From assembly GCA_002104905.1 (NCBI GenBank), contig MCFE01000765.1, forward strand, positions 1 through 38,288: a stretch of 38,288 bases of DNA, read 5' to 3'. The notes beneath the pieces were generated by a model. It had not been told where the DNA came from, did no database searches, and saw nothing but the letters and a program-made list of their open reading frames with translations. Every line of letters starts with the position of its first letter. Position 1 is the first letter of the stretch. Source of the DNA: Basidiobolus meristosporus CBS 931.73 (taxonomy: Eukaryota > Basidiobolomycota > Basidiobolomycetes > Basidiobolales > Basidiobolaceae). The position numbers and the translations under genes were made by a program. Below are positions 18,500 to 28,544 of this stretch, piece by piece.

Positions 18500-19264
18500 T
18501 GATCAACACAAGCAGCTACCTCAGGAGCCTGCCACAGCATGGGCTGAGTGCTTGAAACAAGCAGAAAAGAAGTGTCAGGTTACCTGCAGAATGCCAGCAA
18601 GGGACAAGGGGGCCAAAAAAGATGCAGCAGAGCAGCATTTATCATGAAAAAAGCATAGTTCAATACAAGAAGCACTCAGACAAGTAGCAGTGAAAGACCT
18701 GGCAGTGATAAAGGAAAAGGTAAAGGTGGAAAAAGTCTTCCAAAGCCAGTGACAGGGAAGCATGAGAAAAATGCTGCAGCTATTGCCAATCAACACTGTA
18801 AGCTCTGAACAGACTGAATCCCATCATAGCCAAGAAAAATTACCTAGAAGAAAACAGCTGCTTTCACAGGAGTGGGAAGGGCAGCCAGTTGAGCTACACT
18901 TCAATGAGGTAGATGAGTTTGCAGAGTAAGGCAACCTTTCTACCATAGCCTCCATGTCCTCCATTGTTGACAGAGCAGAGATCCCACAGACAGACAAAGT
19001 AGCCATGTCAAGAACTCAAAATGTTATCACTATGCCTTTGGTGGAATTTTATAACATTAATAGGCACACCAAGAGGTTGCAGCACTTCTTCAAGAGTAGT
19101 ACTCAAGAAAACACATTTGAATATTGCAAGGACTTATTGCAAAGATTGGCAGATGAGGAGCTAGACCTTGGAGTTCTGGCTGAAGACCAGGACACAAGGA
19201 AACCAGTGAATAAACAATGACATAAAGTTGTGGAAACAGAGTGTTACAGCAGAAATACTTATTG
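18500..19264 (+). pseudogene. Companion gene fragment of T4
   Basis: This aligns with T3 from the second 190-bp repeat (about 17180) to the end. The tail (18954-19220) reads HTKRLQHFFKSSTQ, then CKDLLQRLADEELDLGVLAED, ending NKQ with an early TGA where T3 continues. The N-terminal half and the middle domain are missing. There are stops in the S/T-rich linker (18928 TAA). Function is unknown, as for the other copies. Confidence 0.7.
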
Positions 19265-19705
19265 AGTGATGGATTTTGATGGAGTTACTTGTAGAGTGTG
19301 GCTTAATGTTAGTGTAGGGTATAGGGGCTTGTAAAGTTCAATACAATTGACAATTGTGGTACAACTGAAGTTTCAATGGAAATAAGTTAATTTTTATACT
19401 TCAAAAGTTAGAAGAACAGCTCAGTTAGGTAGTAAGGGATGTGAGAAAGAGGCAATGGCTAATTAATGCACACAAACATAGAAGGTCATAGAGTGTCTGG
19501 GATTGGAAAGTGAAAAAATTGGCAGAGAACCAATCCAAAACCACTTACATATTGTTGTGATGATAAATTTAGACAAAGTTTTTTATGATATCTGATGTTT
19601 TGATAGTCTTTACATGGTTTCCTGATGGAAATAACACCTCCTAGTCATGGGACTTAGAATTAGTGACAGTCTTTTGCCAGGATCATTACAATACGTTTTC
19701 ATAGG
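19265..19705 (+). repeat. 3' terminal region of T4 with CATAGG end
   Basis: This is homologous to 17961-18409 and ends at CATAGG (19700-19705), the same tip as T1 and T7. No gene is seen. Confidence 0.7.
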
Positions 19706-19868
19706 ATGAGCACTATAATATGCTTGCAGCACTGAAGTGATTCTTAATTGCCTGCTTAATTGAGGGGCTGTTGAGTATGTATTATTACCTTCAGCTGTTT
19801 CCTGGGCCTTGTTAGTGGTAGGGCTTGGTTGGGTACCTAACAACCTTGCTATATGTTTTGGTAGCATA
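19706..19868 (-). pseudogene. Companion gene N-terminal fragment, reverse
   Basis: The reverse translation starts MLPKHIARLLGTQPSPT and continues to QLSRQLRITS. This parallels MPPKNKVKLPGSQPNPT and CSRQIRTSA of T1, with much divergence. About 55 codons remain. It is wedged between the CATAGG end of T4 and the CCTATG end of the next Tnp2 fragment, so it is a remnant of a further, older copy. Confidence 0.6.
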
Positions 19869-21118
19869 AATATGAAGACCTATGAAGAATAATTTGGTCC
19901 TGCAGGTGGAACCACTCTAGATCAGCAGTGAGCATCCAGCAACAAGTTCATTATAATGCTGGCAGCTTGGAATTGTTGACCCCTTGCACAATCTTATGAC
20001 TGGATTGTGACAGTGTTTTGCTGATGTTGCCAAATAAAGTTAAAAACTTGGCAGTGATTGAGTGGTGCATTGCCATAAATTGCGTGGCATTCTAATGGTC
20101 TTAATGCACTCTGCATTTGCTTGAGTGGACCTAGCTGGTCAATATAACCAATTGCCTTACATGGCAAGAAACATGACTGTGCTCTGATGGCCTCATTGCA
20201 AACCTCTGCTGGTATTATAATGGCAGTACAGCAAGCTCTATATGATACTACCATACCAATTTACCAAATGGTGTTTTCTTTTCTACCTCCCCTTGCTCCT
20301 TTCATATTACCACTGTAGAATCACCTCTCTTTGTTTGCTTGCCAACTGCTACCTTTCGTATTCCTCATATAGGTGTAATCAAAAAAGCTCTAGCCTCATA
20401 CTTACAAATCTCTATGTGCACACACACCTGCTGCGCTTGGTACACTTCTATCACCTCAGCTTTGTGGCTTTTCAGTGTGATACTTGCAAGGTTGACATAT
20501 ACCTTGTAATGCTGGTAACATTTACATCTAGTAAACATACCCTTGGTTGTTGCCAATGTGGCCATGAATACCTCCTGAATATCCACAAAGAGCTTCTTGG
20601 TAATTAGCCAATACATTCCTTCTCCCTGCTGGATTCTAGTCCCCATTATAGGTGTGCTCTGGCTTTTTTTTCTCACTTACTCCAAAGATAAATCCTAAAA
20701 TGTGAAGCATGGCCTATTATTCTCCACACACTAAGCAAGATGATGTAAAGTATAGATACCTAAGCAGCAGCAATTTAGGCAAACAGCTTTATGCTTGTAG
20801 TATAGCTGCCCAAATCCCATCACAAGATCCTTGCATAAAAGCTATAGATGTGCCAGGTTGTCATTGGTGATCCACTTCTAGATTAATAATTCTACAATGT
20901 GAGTATAGGACCCTCAATACTTCCAATTTACTCTTGGTAGTAATGACTCCAGAAGCCCACTTAAGCAAATGCATATCCAGTTCATCCCATCCTTGCATTT
21001 ATGATATTGCATATGGATATGAATACTGATTGGAGCCTGTGAGAAGTAATGCAGAGAGTTCATACTCTATAATTTCTTGCCAGTTCTTTTAGATTTCTCC
21101 AGTATTTTGAAGGGCTCC
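19869..21118 (-). pseudogene. Tnp2 transposase C-terminal fragment with left element end
   Basis: The left end CCTATGAAGAATAAT near 19879 matches the left terminus of T1. The reverse strand then aligns with T1 5830-7420. It carries the transposase tail, including RIQQGEGMYWLITKKLF, VDIQEVFMATLATTKGMF and VYVNLASITLKSHKAEVIEV (20365-20676). Upstream, a diverged DUF4218-like segment lies around 20690-20830. The downstream piece 19994-20254 parallels T1 5949-6164. Multiple frame breaks are present. It ends where an inverted Tnp2 terminus begins at 21119. Confidence 0.72.
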
Positions 21119-21450
21119 CCTATGAGAGATAATAAAGATGATCCCCTCAAAAGATCATTACAAAATTAAAGTCTCATGACTAAAAGGTATCAATCCCATC
21201 AGGATACCATGCCAGGATCATTGAGAGATAAATGCCCCACACATTTCACAGATTACTGAATATAATTTCTCATCACAATGATAAATAAGTGGCTTTTGAT
21301 TGGTCCTCTTGTCATTCTCTCACTTTCTGATCCTATACATTCAAATACCTCCTATGTGTGTCAACATTGATTGGCTATTGCCTCTTTCTCAAACTCCTTA
21401 CTTCTTGACTCCACCAATTCTCTTACTGTTCATGCATACAAATTGATTGC
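21119..21450 (-). repeat. Terminal region of inverted Tnp2 element T5
   Basis: It starts CCCCTATGAGAGATAAT, the reverse form of the CATAGG end. It continues with inverted copies of the ATCCC/GGGATCA boxes shared with T1, T3, T4 and T7. No gene is seen. Confidence 0.68.
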
Positions 21451-22759
21451 ATTCATTGAAACTTCAGCTGTACCTCAATTGCCAATTGCATTGGCCTAAA
21501 CAAGTCCTTATGCACAACACTAACATCAAGCTCCACCCTACACTCAACAAATAAATCCATCAATATCCGCCATTCAATCAGTATTTCTGCTGTGACACCC
21601 CTTCTCTGCAGCAAATCTGTGGCTTTATGCCATTGTTCATTCACTGGTTGCTGAACATCCAGGCCATCAGTCAGCACTGTAAGGTCTACGCTGCATTTGG
21701 GCATCTTTGCAATAAATCCCTGAGCCATTCAGGTGCATTGTCTTGAGCACAGCTCTTGAAGAAGTGCTGTAACCTTAGGATATGCATTTTGATGAGCCAA
21801 ACTTTATATTTGACATTGTGGTAGTTTTTTGAGTTCTTGATGCCATTGCTTTGTCTGTCAGTAGGATCTTCAATCTGTCTACAATGCCTGCTTCTCTCCT
21901 GCTAGCACTCTGCCAGCAACCTGAAGTCTCTTTACCACCTGTTTGGAACTTGCAGCCCTGCTTGTGACAGATCCTGAGAAAGCCATGAGTTTTTATCACT
22001 CTCAAGACCTTCACTCCTGTTATAACCAAGTGTATCTCATACTGTTTATCTTTTTATCCATGATGAATACTGCACTGGTGCACCTATTTTGCCTGCTTAT
22101 CCCTCTGGCCACTTGCCTGACAACCCAATGCTTCTTTGCTACTTGCTTGGAACTTCCAGCCCTACTTGTGATGAGCTCCTGAGAAAGCAGCAGATTCTCA
22201 TCAGTGTCAAGTCCTTGAATGCTACTGTAACTGAGTGCTTCTTGTATTTGAACTATGTTTTTGCCTTGATAAATACTGCACTGATGCATCTGTGTCTGCT
22301 TGCCTGTCCCTTACCAGCAATCCTCTGGATACCTGACAATTTGTTGCTACTTATTTGGAGTGCCCATCCCTGTATATGATGAGCTCTTGAGGAATCCACC
22401 AGTTTTTAGCCATGGCACCCTTGTTCTTCTGCATTTGATAGTTTCTACTATTCTTGTGATACTGTGATGGCATTCCAATGCTAGCCCAAAATCTATTTGT
22501 TTACCCAAATCTAGGATAATGCTTATGGAACAGGGCAAGCACAATCTGCTAGACCTTGGGTTCCTGAGGGTATCATGGTATGCTGGCCTTAAAGTGACAC
22601 CATGCAGGACCTTTGACTACCTCTTGAACATTTGCCCACTCTGCATCATTGTGTTTCTTTGCTGTTACATTGGTAAATGGCTCAATTCCTGGCTATGGCA
22701 TTGAGCTACTTGAGTTCATCCTTGGTAGTAAAGATATTACATCCACTACCTGGGATACT
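21451..22759 (-). pseudogene. Companion gene of T5 (reverse), C-terminal two thirds
   Basis: Read right to left it aligns with T3: a diverged middle domain (about 22380-22620), at least two copies of the 190-bp repeat (about 21890-22330) with the run IYQGKNIVQIQEALSYSS, a linker, and the tail with NEQWHKATDL (21590-21640). The N-terminus is lost at MITE 5 (22760) and the Harbinger remnant beyond. Frames change several times. This copy is the most diverged from T1 and T3, so it is probably older. Confidence 0.65.
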
Positions 22760-22866
22760 AGACTTGTTCTGTTGGATAGTCCCGCATGGTGCCAGCCTTT
22801 TTATAGTGCTGGACTGATCTGGCACTCTACAGCACCATCTGTAACTATGATATCCACCATAATGCC
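22760..22866. mobile_element. 107-bp MITE 5 (one AGACTTGTTC end)
   Basis: The left end AGACTTGTTC is preceded by ACT. Homology with MITE 6 stops at ATGCC (22866), followed by AGT, so a 3-bp duplication with one mismatch is possible. The right end lacks the canonical tip. It lies in the T5 companion gene. Confidence 0.7.
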
Positions 22867-23001
22867 AGTGGTAGGATAGAGTTACTGGTAATGTTATTCA
22901 ATCTTACTTATGTTACTCAGAATAGTGCTTTCCTTGCTTTATTTACTCTTCACAATGACAAGACACATTTCTTTCAGTGGATGGCATCTTGTAGGAATAT
23001 A
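22867..23001. other. Unassigned AT-rich spacer
   Basis: No coding sequence, repeat or element end is recognised. It lies between MITE 5 and the 3' end of the Harbinger-type gene, so it may be the downstream part of that element. Confidence 0.4.
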
Positions 23002-23903
23002 CTACACATCAATAAGTATCTTAACTATTTTACCAATTCTGCTGTTTTCTCCTATATATGACTTTCCTCTGTATTTACCTGCCAATATGCTGAATTTCTT
23101 CAGAAATCCAATTGTACAATCTACCCTCACTCTGAAATGATTGAATATCTCATTGTAGAGCTTCTGCCTCCTGCTAAGCTCACCATTCCTTGGCTTCCTA
23201 TATGCTGCTATATATCCTAATCTCTGAAAATACTCTCCTATATAAGCTAGGTCTGCCATTAATTTCTCCCCTATACTGAATTCTGGATGATTCTATACCC
23301 AGAGTGCTTTGTCATGCCCACTTCCTGCATACAGCCCACTAAACCAGATGAAGTAACCCTCAATGTCTGACAGTGCTTGAAACTTCACACAGTTTGTCTT
23401 GTACTTGCCAGAATAGAAGTGCCTCTGCCCTCTAAAAGGTCTGTTAATCCTGACTGGGAAGGTATCCAAAATACTCCTTATATGAAGCCTGTTGCTGAAC
23501 ACTCTGGGATACCAAAGTCTATTGGAGCTTCTGAACCTAGTATTCCAAGCTTGCTCTAAGTCATTAATACCCTCTGCTAGGTGGTTATCCATTGCTGTTA
23601 GCTGGGAATGAATGCTTCTAGGACTTTTGTTGCCATGGATGGTGGGATGAAACCTTGTGGGGAATAGTTCTTGTAATAACAGAGAAGCTTAATAATGGAT
23701 CTCCTTTAGTAGATTATGGTAGATGGTCCACAGTACTTGGTATAGATCTCCTCTAGTGTGTCAAAAGGAAATCCAGTGGTAGTGGTGAGATTGATGAGAA
23801 AAAAGCATTCAGATGAGTAAGTCATATCGAAATTGGTAGGTGATTGGGCTGAGGTGAACCAAATTGCATCTGCACAATCAGCTTTATTTATCTGACTCTC
23901 CAT
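23002..23903 (-). pseudogene. PIF/Harbinger-type (DDE_Tnp_4-like) transposase
   Basis: From 23592 to 23002 a single frame carries only one internal stop, a TAG at 23294. It reads ILDTFPVRINRP (first catalytic Asp), then RHFYSGKYKTNCVKFQ, SGLYAGSGHDKALW (second Asp), and after the stop YRKPRNGELSRRQKLYN and RVRVDCTIGFLKKFSILAGKYR. In this family the last block normally reads VE, the third catalytic Glu; here it is GAT (Asp). The N-terminal piece (23706-23903, LTTTTGFPFDTLEEIYTKYCG) is in another frame, so at least one indel exists. These enzymes cut and paste elements with 3-bp target duplications. I did not find this element's own ends. Confidence 0.82.
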
Positions 23904-24141
23904 GCATTGTGATTAAATCCCCATCAACTGCAATGTATCCCATCATTGTGTTGCAAAAATCATCCTCAAACAATCATTTAGTATTTTTATTGATGCTTTA
24001 CTCTCAAGTCTCTAATCATATAGGAAATCTTCAATTGATAGGATCCAATCCATGTCAATGCAATCCAAGATGCATTGTGAATAATAAATGGAAAATTCAA
24101 CAATCACACTAGTTCTTATATATATTTCATACACAACCTAA
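23904..24141. other. Spacer without recognised content
   Basis: AT-rich DNA between the Harbinger-type gene and the divergent orphan ORF. If both belong to one element this would be a shared promoter region; nothing in the sequence proves it. Confidence 0.35.
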
Positions 24142-24600
24142 TTGATGCCAATACACTACTCTATAAGTATCCAAATCTGTCACTATGGTTCCTATACCAA
24201 GTCTCAGCTAATCTTTAGTACAACGCAGACAAAACCCATCCCCAGCACACAAGCATGGTCTGGACCAGAGAAGTTAATGTTGGATCTGTTTGAGTTCTTG
24301 CAAAATAATTTTAGTATGGCCCAAGTGCTTATAAAGAGCCTTCATACAGATATTTGGGCACTGCACTTTAATCTAGCAGAACTAGATACCTCAGAGAGTA
24401 AACAGATAAGGAAGTACCTGTGTAGAAAGCTGTTGCATGAGTTCTACATCAAGATGCCAGTGGATGTACTTAAGAAGATATATAACAAAACAAGTATTGA
24501 AATCAACATTGAGCTGAGAGTGAGGGAATTAGATGAGGAAGCCACATTGGAACAACTTTGCATGCAATTTGCACAGTACAGGCTGGAAGCATTGGTTTGA
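24142..24600 (+). CDS. Orphan ORF, hypothetical helical protein
   Basis: An open frame of 152 codons ends TGA at 24598. The first 45 or so codons are low-complexity and probably not coding; an internal ATG at 24277 (MLDLFEFLQNNF) is a better start, giving about 107 residues. The protein is rich in L, E and K and looks helical (FNLAELDTSESKQIRKYL, then LRVRELDEEATLEQL). I recognise no family. It reads away from the Harbinger-type transposase, and autonomous PIF/Harbinger elements often carry a second, Myb-like gene, so it could be a remnant of that. There is no W-rich Myb signature. It may equally be a host fragment or a chance ORF. Confidence 0.35.
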   Translation: MMPIHYSISIQICHYGSYTKSQLIFSTTQTKPIPSTQAWSGPEKLMLDLFEFLQNNFSMAQVLIKSLHTDIWALHFNLAELDTSESKQIRKYLCRKLLHEFYIKMPVDVLKKIYNKTSIEINIELRVRELDEEATLEQLCMQFAQYRLEALV

Positions 24601-24639
24601 GCCACAACTTTGGGAACCAAAGAGATTTTAAATGAGTTT

Positions 24640-25200
24640 TTGCCTCAGATGACCAATGTATTACATGATATATGCTTGCTCTATATTCTTATCCCATCTA
24701 CTGGCAGTTCCATTTGCATACATGGTCAGCCTTTTTCCAAATGATTGATTAGACTGCTCAGTAAATCCATTAGTTCCGGGGTGCTATCCCAAGGTTTCAA
24801 GTGCTTGATCTACTGTATTTCCAGGTAAACTTCCAATATCTTTGCCCTAAAGTTTGCTTCTTTATCAGATAAAAACTCTACAGGGCATCCAGACTTTGTA
24901 AGGATGCTGTGGTGGATTGAACTTGCACCTTCTTGTTCACTGGCTGAAGGTACAGCTTTAGCCACTGGCCATTTAGTGGCATGGTCAGTTGCTACCAGGG
25001 TCAAACAGCTGCATTTCCTAGTGTTTAATAGTCTTCCAATAAGATCAATTCTTCATCTTTCAGATGGACTTACAGAATCCAAGGGAAGGAGTTCAGCAAT
25101 TCTCTGTGGTTGGCCTTGGTTGATTTGGCAATTTGAGCATGTTCTCACTAGCTTCTCAGTATCTTGTATCATTCTGGCCACCATGCTCTAGCTTTAACAA
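24640..25200 (-). pseudogene. pol: Gypsy integrase, element G1-b
   Basis: In reverse this reads a CSNC remnant of the HHCC finger (about 25130), then the catalytic core with VATDHATKWPVAKAVPSA (first Asp), GCPVEFLSDKEANF (second Asp) and, after a frame change near 24790, TPGTNGFTEQSNQSFGK (third acidic residue, Glu) down to about 24640. This is the DDE core of a Ty3/gypsy integrase, which inserts element cDNA into the host chromosome. At least one frameshift and the loss of the C-terminus make it inactive. The partner element G1-a has no integrase, so this is the only copy for the family in the window. Confidence 0.85.
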
Positions 25201-25497
25201 GGCCTTAGGTTTTTTCAAGTCCAAGTTGTGCATATCCATTGTGTTGCTTATGTACTCAATACAGGCAAGCAAAATAAGAGCAATAGGCTGTAGGTCTTCC
25301 ATCAACAATTTGGTAGAGTATTTCACCCTGTACTACAAATTTGCTGGTTTCATCCCAATTTATCTTCATGATCTCTTCATCCACCGCATTAGGAATGGCT
25401 TGCTCCTCCAAGTACTTTGACAATATACTAGGCTAGTCTGATATATGCACCAAGATGGGTTGTGCAACTTGCTCTAGTTTTGATAAGGCATCACCAG

Positions 25498-25800
25498 CTA
25501 TGTTGATTCCCCAGTGCAATAGACTTTTTCCAAGTCATATTGCTGAATGCATTCACTCCATCTTGTTATTCTTATGGATGGCACCTTCAGAGTAAATGTA
25601 TACTTGGGTGAGGCATGAACAGTCTTCACAGTGCACTTGACTACTTTGATATAGCATCTCCAGGTCTTCAAGTAGTGTATAATTACAATTATCATCCTCT
25701 CATGCACTGGATAGTTCTGTTCTGCTGAGCTCAGTTTCTTGGACTCAAAAGCAACTGGGTAGTCCTTTCCTTCATAACCCTGAGCATCCTACCCACTGGA
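25498..25800 (-). pseudogene. pol: Gypsy RNase H fragment, element G1-b
   Basis: The reverse translation gives YPVHERMIIVIIHYLKTWR and RITRWSECIQQYDLEKVY, the conserved end of gypsy RNase H (ElLAI...WR...ar W...L..yd). It parallels 31040-31150 of G1-a but extends further. The stretch 25201-25497 between RNase H and integrase is a poorly conserved linker in which I see no motif. RT is missing upstream: at about 25809-25861 the sequence jumps to the pre-RT segment. Confidence 0.75.
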
Positions 25801-25808
25801 GGGCAATT

Positions 25809-27245
25809 TCATGTGCCAATGACATGATCCTCATCTCTAACTGGTGGTAGGCTTACAAGTTCATCTAGAAACCTGTGGGAATATTCCCTCAAAGAGTCTG
25901 GACCTTGTGGGTGCTGGAGTACAGGAATCCTCCAGTAATACTGCCAGGAGGTACACCTGAGTACCTTTTCTATGTGCTCTACAGAATTGTGTCTTGCTAA
26001 GTTCATTTGTTTCACACACACTGGAACTGACCAAGTTGAGAACCAGCCTATCAGGTAATAGCACATAGGCCATATTGTCCTTCCGGATCTGAGTATAAAG
26101 CTTTCCTGAGTTTGAGGTCATTTGGGATAGGTATTTTTGGGTAATATGGAATGCAAGTTCTAAGTCTTCTTTAAGTTCATCCTCCATGTTATTATGTTCA
26201 TGGGCTTTCATATGGTTGAAGGTTCTTGAGCACTGGTGTCCATTTCTTCTCTGAGGGCAGTACTTTGCAATATGTCCCTGCTGGTAGCAATTAAAGCAAA
26301 GTCCTTTCTTCTTACATTCTACTAAGGTAGGATTCTTTTGCATAGCATTTATTTTCATTGGCATTGCTTCTGATTGTCTTTGTTCATAGTGATTGTAGCC
26401 TCTCTGATTAGTCATTGTGGGCTTCCCAACTCCAAACATAGCTGAGTCATAGTCAATAGCAATCTGGATGGCTTCTTCAGTAGTCTGAGGTCTTTGATAG
26501 ATCACTTCCTTGCAAGTTATGACATTCAACCCATTGAAAAAGTATTCAACTTGATCCAGGGTGTCTATTATTGCAGTTCACCCAAGTAGATATCTTTATT
26601 TATAGATGTACTCTTGAACCATTCCTTTCTGACTGAGTGTCTTTAGCTTCCTTCATAGTAGTGCCTGCTAGTGGAGTGGTTGAAAGGCATCTTGGGTTTC
26701 CAACACAAACTCATCCCAGGTAGAGAAAGCAGTACATTCCATCATAGTGGCAGACCTAATATTGTTGTGGTACCACTTCAAAGCTGCATCTGCCAGGCAA
26801 GAAGCCTCATAATAGACTTGTTCCATCATTTCAGCTGATCATAGTGCCCAATAGTGCAATAGCATGCCAGATGATGCCTGATCATGTCACAGAGTGCCAG
26901 ATGGTGCCATACAGTGCCAACTTGGGATCAAAATTGACATGTATATGACCCTAAAATATCAAATTAATAGCAAAATATACAGCACTTTCTGGCACCATGA
27001 TCAATGGCACAATGGAACAAGTTGAATGTTTGCTTCTTCAATTGGAAAGAGATAAGTTACCAGGTTTTCATTGACTTTACCATGATACCGGTTGACCTTC
27101 ACACTAAGGTTGTTGTTGACAGGGCTTTGCTGGTTCTGGGCCATGGTAGTCATTCCTTGTTGTTCCTGGCAGAGTATCAAGTGTAATTGTTGCTGTTGGG
27201 CCAGAATTTGCTGCATAGCATTCTTCCAATCTTGATTTCTGACAT
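25809..27245 (-). pseudogene. gag: Gypsy gag and pre-RT region, element G1-b
   Basis: The frame starts near 27245, with a 1-nt deletion next to the start relative to G1-a. It includes a Q-rich segment (AMQQILAQQQQ, 27180-27230), VNRYHGKVNENL, then MITE 4 and about 40 bp lost beside it. The C-terminal part (26529-25861) has YQRPQTTEEAIQIAIDYDSAMFGVGKP and a CX2CX4HX4C zinc knuckle, CFNCYQQGHIAKYC (about 26265-26310). The sequence then skips the protease and joins ETNELSKTQFCRAHRKGTQ, the segment that precedes RT in G1-a. Gag packages the RNA; this copy is dead through deletion and frame breaks. Confidence 0.83.
26814..27024. mobile_element. 211-bp MITE 4 (AGACTTGTTC family), reverse of MITE 3
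   Basis: The left end AGACTTGTTCC and right end GGAACAAGTTG (tip mutated) are flanked on both sides by AAT (26811-26813 and 27025-27027). The inside is the reverse complement of MITE 3, including the decamer array (about 26841-26920). It sits in gypsy gag next to a deletion of roughly 40 bp, so the flank match could be partly chance. Confidence 0.85.
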
Positions 27246-27299
27246 CTTGAGGGGGATTCTTTTTCCGGAAGAGAGGTCTCTTATTATTGCATGTACCAA

Positions 27300-27739
27300 T
27301 GTTAAAAGTCTTGATGTAAGAGTTGTAGAGGAATAGAAAATTAGCTTGCATTGTAGTCACTAAAACTTGAGCTCATTTTTATTAAGGATCTAGCAGCTAT
27401 GGAGAAGACTGCTTTGAATCAAAGCTGTGAGAGAAGAGCAAAAGCATTGAAGAATTGGACTATTTGGAATTGTTCAGTAGCTAAATATTTACTTGACAAT
27501 TCTGGACCAGTCTTGGTCACTGTAGGAATAACTTGCAGCCTAAATTTACCACTTTTGTCAGAACTATGATCCTATGATTACTCCCCTATAGTCAGGATCA
27601 AATTATTACATTTACCAAACATTAAGTACTAGCCCTGAAACTGTCAAAAAATGCTTCTCAGTGTTGAGTAGCTCTTCTTATTTAGATTTAATTTTATATT
27701 AATTCTACAAAAGTATCAATACTGAGCTTCTTTGTGAAA
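27300..27739 (-). repeat. 5' LTR of G1-b, truncated
   Basis: In reverse it ends CTTTTAACA, next to TTGGTACATGC, a decayed primer-binding site. It aligns with the G1-a LTR except that the first 100 bp or so and an internal block of about 210 bp are missing. It meets the start of the G1-a LTR exactly at 27740. Confidence 0.8.
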
Positions 27740-28483
27740 TGTTATGATCCACTGCTTGAATGTCTTGTTGCAATTTAAGAAGTGACTTGGATATAAGGAA
27801 CTTATCAACAAATAGTGCTAATAGTTGAACTGTTGTTTATTAGTCAAGAAGCTCAGTATTTATACCTTTGTAGAAGTAATACAGCTGTAACACTAAGTAA
27901 GGAGGGTTTCTCAATATTCAGGAGCATTCTGTAACAGTTTCAGGGTTAATACATAATGTTTAGTAATATTGCTAATTTGATCCTGACTATAAGGGAATAT
28001 TCATAAAATCATAGATCTGAAGAAAGTGGCAAAGTTAGAGCTGCAAATTAGTCCCACAGTGACCAAGACTAGTCCAGAATTGTTAAGTAAATTTTTAGCT
28101 GCAGAATGATATCAAATAGTCCAATATTTCAACATGTTTAAGTTAGATCAGTTTTTAGTCAAATTAATTAGTTATATGTTTATCCTATAAGTATATCAGT
28201 GTTTTCTATCAAATCAGTAGCATTAGTCAGTAGATGTATCAGCAGATCCTTATCAGACAGGAATAGATATATTAAGTAAGATTTTATTAGGTGATGATGA
28301 TGCAATCAAATGAGTTATCAGCCACAACCTACATTAGGAAATACAATTAGTCAGCAATTGATCAGGCTAAATTGTATGTAAGGAGCAGCTGTAACCTCAA
28401 TAAAAATCAGTTCAAGTTTTAGTGCATACAATACTAGCTAAACTCCCTATTCCTCAACAACTCTTATACCAAAACTTATAACA
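27740..28483 (+). repeat. 5' LTR of G1-a (744 bp)
   Basis: The ends are TGTTATGATC and CTTATAACA, with matching TGTTAT/ATAACA inverted tips. A TATA-like TATTTATACC lies near 27857 and AATAAA near 28398. The same sequence in reverse order forms the G1-b LTR, so together they make a large inverted repeat. Confidence 0.82.
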
Positions 28484-28484
28484 T

Positions 28485-28494
28485 TGGTAGCAGC
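28485..28494 (+). other. Primer-binding site of G1-a (tRNA 3' end)
   Basis: TGGTAGCAGC starts one base after the LTR. It is complementary to a tRNA 3' end ...GCUGCUACCA. Nine of these bases fit eukaryotic initiator tRNA-Met 3' ends (CUGCUACCA), so the primer is probably that tRNA. Confidence 0.68.
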
Positions 28495-28544
28495 AATAAC
28501 CAGAAATATCCCTCCTGAAGAAAGAAGAAGAAGCATCCCTCAAG

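Larger units (their letters stand above)
24640..27739 (-). mobile_element. Ty3/gypsy element G1-b, reverse, internally deleted
   Basis: Reading leftward: a 5'-truncated LTR (27739 to 27300), gag with zinc knuckle, a fused junction to the start of RT, RNase H and integrase, ending near 24640. Integrase after RNase H is the gypsy order. Protease and nearly all of RT are deleted. MITE 4 interrupts gag. It is the same family as G1-a, which lies head to head at 27740. Confidence 0.85.

Noticed and set aside
27447-28134. A possible third palindromic transposon in the middle of the gypsy pair
   Set aside because: Each arm aligns in order and orientation with the LTR of the adjacent gypsy element, so the inverted repeat is simply two LTRs facing each other.
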